DNA of 43,111 nucleotides from JBLFWJ01 sp047611425. GTDB taxonomy: Bacteria > Bacteroidota > Bacteroidia > UBA10329. The stretch is from contig JBLFWJ010000004.1 of the NCBI GenBank assembly GCA_047611425.1, forward strand, positions 1 through 43,111. The letters are read 5' to 3'. Both the position numbers and the translations under genes were made by a program. Every line of letters starts with the position of its first letter. The stretch's first letter is position 1. Below are positions 39,531-43,111 of this stretch, one piece after another. The notes under the pieces were generated by a model. It was given only the letters and a program-made list of their open reading frames with translations. It had not been told where the DNA came from and made no database searches.

Positions 39531-41663
39531 TTAGTTCATCTTCACACCTAAGTGATGAAATACGAATGTCCAGATATCAGCATTCTCTTCAATCTGCTTG
39601 GTGATTGGCTTCCCAGCACCATGACCAGCATTGATCTCAATACGAATTAACACTGGTAGGTCTCCATTGTGGTTGGCCTGTAACTCCGAAATGAACTTGA
39701 AGCTGTGCGCTGGAACTACTCGATCATCATGATCAGCAGTTGTAACCATTGTTGCCGGATAAGCAGCCTCAGCTACGTTATGCAATGGCGAATACGCATG
39801 AAGGGCTTTAAACTCAGCCTCATCCTCGCTTGAACCGTAATCTCCTTTCCAAGCCCAACCAATTGTAAACTCGTGGAATCGAAGCATGTCCATTACCCCA
39901 ACTCCCGGCAAAGCGACTTTGAAAAGATCAGGACGCTGCGTCATGCAAGCGCCTACCAAAAGGCCACCGTTAGATCGGCCTTCAATAGCCAAATGGTCAG
40001 ATGATGTGTACTTCTCTTTGATTAGGTACTCAGCTCCTGCGATGAAGTCGTCAAATACGTTCTGCTTTTTCAGTTTGGTTCCGGCTTCGTGCCATGCCTC
40101 GCCATACTCGTTGCCTCCTCGCAAGTTGGCCTGAGCGTAGATACCGCCATTCTCCAAGAACACCATTCTGCTGGCCTTGAATCCAGGCTGAATGTTGATG
40201 TTAAACCCACCATATCCATAAAGCAACGTAGGATTGTCTCCAGTAAGCTCCAATCCTTTCTTGTGCACGATAAACATTGGCACTTTCGTACCATCCTTGC
40301 TTGTGTAAAACACTTGCTTCACTTCATACTTATCAGGATCAACATCGATGTTTGGAGCACGATATACTTCTGAAGTACCAGCCTCCATATCGTACTTGTA
40401 GATGGTGGTTGGATAGGTAAAAGAACTGTAAGAATAGAACGCCACATTGCTGTCACGGTCTCCACTAAAGCTTCCCAATGTTCCCTTTACTGGGAACTCA
40501 ATATTGCGGATGAATGAACCATCCATTTCAAGTATTTCCACTACGGAGCAAACATCTTTCAGGTATTCAGCAACCAGCTTCCCTCCTGCTATTTCCACAC
40601 TTGACAAAACCTCTTCTCGTTCAGCAATAACGTCCACAAAATTCTCTGGTTTCGGGTCATTCAGATCAACCTGAACCAAGCGCCAGTTGGGTGCATCATA
40701 GTTGGTGGTCATAAGCAGTTTGCCATCCGTAATATCCAGCACACCGTACTCATATTCAAAGCCTTCATTCAATTGCAAAAAGCCTTCGTAACCGCCAGTA
40801 GGCTTATCCTCCTTGATTTTCAATTCTGTACCACTTGTAGATTCAGAAGTATAAAGAAGCAATGCATCCTGATTGTGCGTGATACCTACATACGCGTTAC
40901 GCTGCGGGTTTTCTGTGTCTTCATAAACCAATTCATCCTCTGACTGGTCGGTGCCCATCTTATGGAAATACACCGTGTGAAATTCATTCTTACCTGATAA
41001 GGCATCGTCACCCGGCTCTGGGTAACGGCTGTAGTAGAATCCGTCTCCTTTCCAGCTGATGCCGCTAAACTTCACCCACTTGATGTTGTCGCTTAGCTTC
41101 TCGCCAGTGGCGATATCCATTACGTGGATTTCGTTCCAGTCTGAACCAGCAGCAGCCAGTTGGTAGGCCATGTATTTGCCATCCTTAGAAGCCACGGTAG
41201 AACCCAATGAAACCGTATTGTCTTCACTCATTCCATTCGGATCAATGAGTACGCGTGCCTCGGCTTCCAAGTCATCCATCACGTATAAAACGCTTTGATC
41301 CATGGTGCCATCATTGTAATAGTAGAAGTATCGGCCACCCTTGGTAAACGGTGTTCCGTAACGTTCATACGTGTATAGTTCGGTTAAGCGGTCCTTGATC
41401 TTGCCATGATTTGGTAGCGTAGCCAAGTAATCAAACGTTACATCGTTCTGACGCTTTACCCAATCAGCCGTTTCTTCGCTGTTGTCGTCTTCCAGCCATC
41501 GATACGGGTCGGCCACCTTTGTTCCGAAGTAATCATCTACTACCATAGAATCTTTTCGGGTTTCGGGATAAGTAAGTTCTGCTGCGGTTTCTTCCTCATG
41601 AGTATGAGTACTGCAAGAAGCCAATAGGATAACGGCCATTGAAGCCAAGTTTAGATGATTCAT
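39531..41663 (-). CDS. Prolyl oligopeptidase family serine peptidase (lipoprotein)
   Basis: A 710-residue S9A peptidase that cleaves short peptides after proline. The N-terminus is a lipoprotein signal (AVILLASC), so it sits in the periplasm or on the outer membrane. The propeller domain (about 80-430) follows DPYRWLEDDNSEE; the catalytic domain has Ser in IEGRSNGGLLVGACMTQRP, Asp in TADHDDRVVPAHSFKF and His681 in INAGHGAGKP. Length is standard. No operon partner; it converges with the T9SS cyanophycinase-like gene, 19 nt apart. Confidence 0.95.
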   Translation of the reverse strand: MNHLNLASMAVILLASCSTHTHEEETAAELTYPETRKDSMVVDDYFGTKVADPYRWLEDDNSEETADWVKRQNDVTFDYLATLPNHGKIKDRLTELYTYERYGTPFTKGGRYFYYYNDGTMDQSVLYVMDDLEAEARVLIDPNGMSEDNTVSLGSTVASKDGKYMAYQLAAAGSDWNEIHVMDIATGEKLSDNIKWVKFSGISWKGDGFYYSRYPEPGDDALSGKNEFHTVYFHKMGTDQSEDELVYEDTENPQRNAYVGITHNQDALLLYTSESTSGTELKIKEDKPTGGYEGFLQLNEGFEYEYGVLDITDGKLLMTTNYDAPNWRLVQVDLNDPKPENFVDVIAEREEVLSSVEIAGGKLVAEYLKDVCSVVEILEMDGSFIRNIEFPVKGTLGSFSGDRDSNVAFYSYSSFTYPTTIYKYDMEAGTSEVYRAPNIDVDPDKYEVKQVFYTSKDGTKVPMFIVHKKGLELTGDNPTLLYGYGGFNINIQPGFKASRMVFLENGGIYAQANLRGGNEYGEAWHEAGTKLKKQNVFDDFIAGAEYLIKEKYTSSDHLAIEGRSNGGLLVGACMTQRPDLFKVALPGVGVMDMLRFHEFTIGWAWKGDYGSSEDEAEFKALHAYSPLHNVAEAAYPATMVTTADHDDRVVPAHSFKFISELQANHNGDLPVLIRIEINAGHGAGKPITKQIEENADIWTFVFHHLGVKMN

Positions 41664-41679
41664 GTTAGAGTGAATAGCG

Positions 41680-41706
41680 CACTTCGACTCCGCTCAGTGT
41701 GACAAG
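41680..41706 (+). repeat. Copy of the intergenic repeat found at the left end
   Basis: CACTTCGACTCCGCTCAGTG followed by TGACAAGC resembles the CTTCGACAAGCTCAGGGTGACA modules at 41-290. It lies in the 172-nt gap between the prolyl oligopeptidase and the protease remnant. The rest of the gap (41707-41835) shows nothing I can name. Confidence 0.6.
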
Positions 41707-41835
41707 CAGCGAAAAGTGATTAGAAGCTGGTTCTGAAAAGTAAAATTAACGTGGTTTTTAATCGAAGATCAAAGATGGGACTTTTAAACCGCCTGTTGAA
41801 ACCAGAACGCTAATGGGCGTTAAGATGGTTTATTT

Positions 41836-42816
41836 TCAATCCTTTACCACCTTGAAAACTCTGCGTTGTGTATCAGTTTTCAGCTCAATAAAGTAAAGTC
41901 CTCGGTCCCCAGGAATACCAATGCCAATCAGACCTTTGTTCACGTACTCCTCATTGAAAACCTGTTGCCCAATAGCATTGCTGACATTAACTCGTACACT
42001 GCCATCTAGCTCATCCATTTCAATTGTAAGATTGCCTGACGTTGGATTGGGGTATGCTTTGAAGTGCAACTCTTGATTCTCTGCTACTCCAACCTCAACG
42101 TCTTGATCCAAGATGTTTTTAAACTGGAAATAGATACTGTTTGATATCCGAGTATGACGGTAATGCGAAGAAAATACCAATACCCCAATCGAATAGGATT
42201 CGAATGGGTCTGAATAAATTAAGGGGCTCCCGCTTTGCCCGGGCCGGCCATAAGCTTCCGCACTTGGAACAGTCAAGTGCACTAAATCAGTTTCAATCTC
42301 CCCGTAATCGTAATACATGGTGTCCCCGTTAAAATTACGGGCAGTATCAAGATTAGGGTTGGGATGTGGTGCGGCTGGATAACTAAACTTATGAAAAACG
42401 TTATCCTCAATAAACTCATCAGTCTCAAAACCAATACCGACCCACCCTGTCTGATTACCGATTGGATGTTCCAGCTCAAGTAATGCAATGTCGTATCCAT
42501 TTTGAATTGTACTTCCAACGTTTTGTTTGAAAACGTAAATGCGCTTTATGGGACTCGATGGAATTGTTCGGTTTTCCTCCCCATGATCCTAGCCAGGAAA
42601 GGCAACAATACCGTCATCGAAGAATTCACCTGTGGAATAATCAAGAATACAATGAGCCGCAGTTAGCACCATTGACCGAGAAACTATCATACCCGAACAA
42701 CCGCTCTCAATGGTATCGGCATTCCACACGGCAAGTTTTACGGCAGCTCGCATCGGGTTCTCAGAAACATCAAACCAATCACTTGCCATTTGCAGCGTGG
42801 TATGGTTCACTCCTGC
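41836..42816 (-). pseudogene. T9SS trypsin-like serine protease interrupted by a stop codon
   Basis: One frame runs from after a TGA at 42819-42817 to the end at 41836, broken only by a TAG at 42591-42589. The upstream part has SGCSGMIVSRSMVLTAAHCI (catalytic His); after the TAG come YDIALLELEHPIG (Asp) and GRPGQSGSPLIY (Ser), then a T9SS type A domain from about FKAYPNPTSGNL to RRVFKVVKD. The full triad is therefore present but split: the TAG lies between His and Asp. No signal peptide is seen before MASDWFDVSENPM, so the 5' end is also lost. TAG is used as a genuine stop elsewhere in the window, so recoding is unlikely. Confidence 0.8.
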
Positions 42817-43062
42817 TCAGAGGTCATCAACCGGAATATCATTGCTTAAAAGAATTTGTCCGATCAGCCCACCAGAATATGACACTGTATGAGCCGCTTC
42901 GATTGTGGTATCATCCATATAAAAGCGCTCAATTAAAAGACACAACATGCCACCCATTTCAGATAGAGCGGCAGCCGTATTTAAGAAACCATGTGTCCTC
43001 GTTAGATCATCGAAAGATACATGCTCATCTCTTTTATGGCGCTTCCTTACCCTTTTAGGTTT
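42817..43062 (-). pseudogene. Unidentified open frame upstream of the protease, same frame
   Basis: Between two stops (TAA at 43065-43063 and TGA at 42819-42817) an 81-codon stretch is open in the protease frame: FDDLTRTHGFLNTAAALSEMGGML, then ERFYMDDTTIEAAHTVSYSGGLIGQILLSNDIPVDDL. It reads like real protein, with no start codon at its head, and I do not recognise a family. It may be the decayed 5' part of the protease gene or a fragment of another gene. The remaining 43066-43111 holds nothing assignable. Confidence 0.35.
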
Positions 43063-43111
43063 TTAACATTCCATCAACATGGACGCACCTTTCAAGTATT
43101 CTTTTTTTTGG

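Noticed and set aside
29360..42819. In-frame TAG codons in two genes as a sign of TAG recoding
   Set aside because: TAG ends several intact genes here (sigma factor at 2888-2890, dehalogenase at 4496-4498, DinB gene at 30432-30434), so it is read as stop.
42558..43058. 166-residue plus-strand open frame
   Set aside because: It lies opposite the protease remnant, which shows real family motifs (TAAHC, T9SS domain). The plus-strand product has no recognisable pattern and is a shadow.
1..43111. CRISPR arrays, tRNA or rRNA genes, insertion sequences, prophage genes
   Set aside because: No regularly spaced repeats, cloverleaf-like T-loop or anticodon patterns, transposase motifs or phage proteins were found on reading both strands by eye.

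Overview
The window reads as a chromosomal segment of a Bacteroidota bacterium, most likely of the Flavobacteriales/Cryomorphaceae type. Three things point there. Secreted proteins end in type IX secretion (T9SS) type A sorting domains (at 10115-10375, 38216-39511 and 41836-42318). Several genes carry the Bacteroidota -7 promoter box TAnnTTTG. The gene families (DUF2461, ECF sigma with a CGLxNKxNPCRC tail, Fur-STAS-PurA, NqrM beside ApbE, T9SS cyanophycinase) are typical of that phylum. I see no tRNA, rRNA, CRISPR array, transposase or phage gene. This is family and motif reading by eye; no database search was run.

Layout. 1-304: intergenic repeats. 305-1798: DUF2461 and an SGNH hydrolase (minus). 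2018-4498: an ECF sigma factor, then an SRPBCC protein and a haloalkane dehalogenase. The sigma gene and the pair downstream carry the same promoter (TTTTGTAACACC-N11-TGCATCCAA), which predicts an autoregulated small regulon. 4499-6098: a gene graveyard. 6099-9215: a tight minus operon (ABC ATPase, permease, LolA-like protein, SDR) whose four genes overlap by 4 nt at each joint. 9309-11045: a second graveyard. 11128-12315: ApbE and NqrM, convergent. 12373-14480: Fur-STAS-PurA operon. 14563-15840: fumarylacetoacetase, divergent from 15937-19478 (C45 Ntn-hydrolase, PaaK-like ligase, secreted protein). 19482-25664: minus genes (YdcF, ElaA, class III CoA transferase, S1/P1-type phospholipase, ComB, GcvT, glycosyltransferase). 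25760-28493: nucleotide-sugar dehydratase and methyltransferase. 28527-32794: crotonase, two DinB-type genes (one with a nonsense codon), and a membrane protein/hydrolase/DUF1295 operon. 32990-33965: two tandem PAS-domain frames. 33977-38155: an operon with a strongly supported sulfoquinovosidase. 38216-41663: T9SS cyanophycinase-like protein and prolyl oligopeptidase, convergent. 41680 to the end: another repeat copy and a broken T9SS trypsin-like protease.

The most unusual feature is the pair of graveyards. Within 6.6 kb there are four head-to-tail gene chimeras, each joining the 5' end of one gene to the 3' end of an unrelated gene: NDH-2/AraC, agmatine deiminase/RND/unknown tail, SOUL/BNR-T9SS, and P450/outer-membrane-type tail. 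Two of them lie just downstream of identical 35-bp direct repeats 5.27 kb apart. Microhomology-mediated deletion during gene decay is the simplest biological reading. Assembly or amplification chimerism has to be excluded first.

Starts were moved inward from the longest reading frame where a promoter box, an upstream gene or a ribosome binding site argued for it; each case is stated in the entry.
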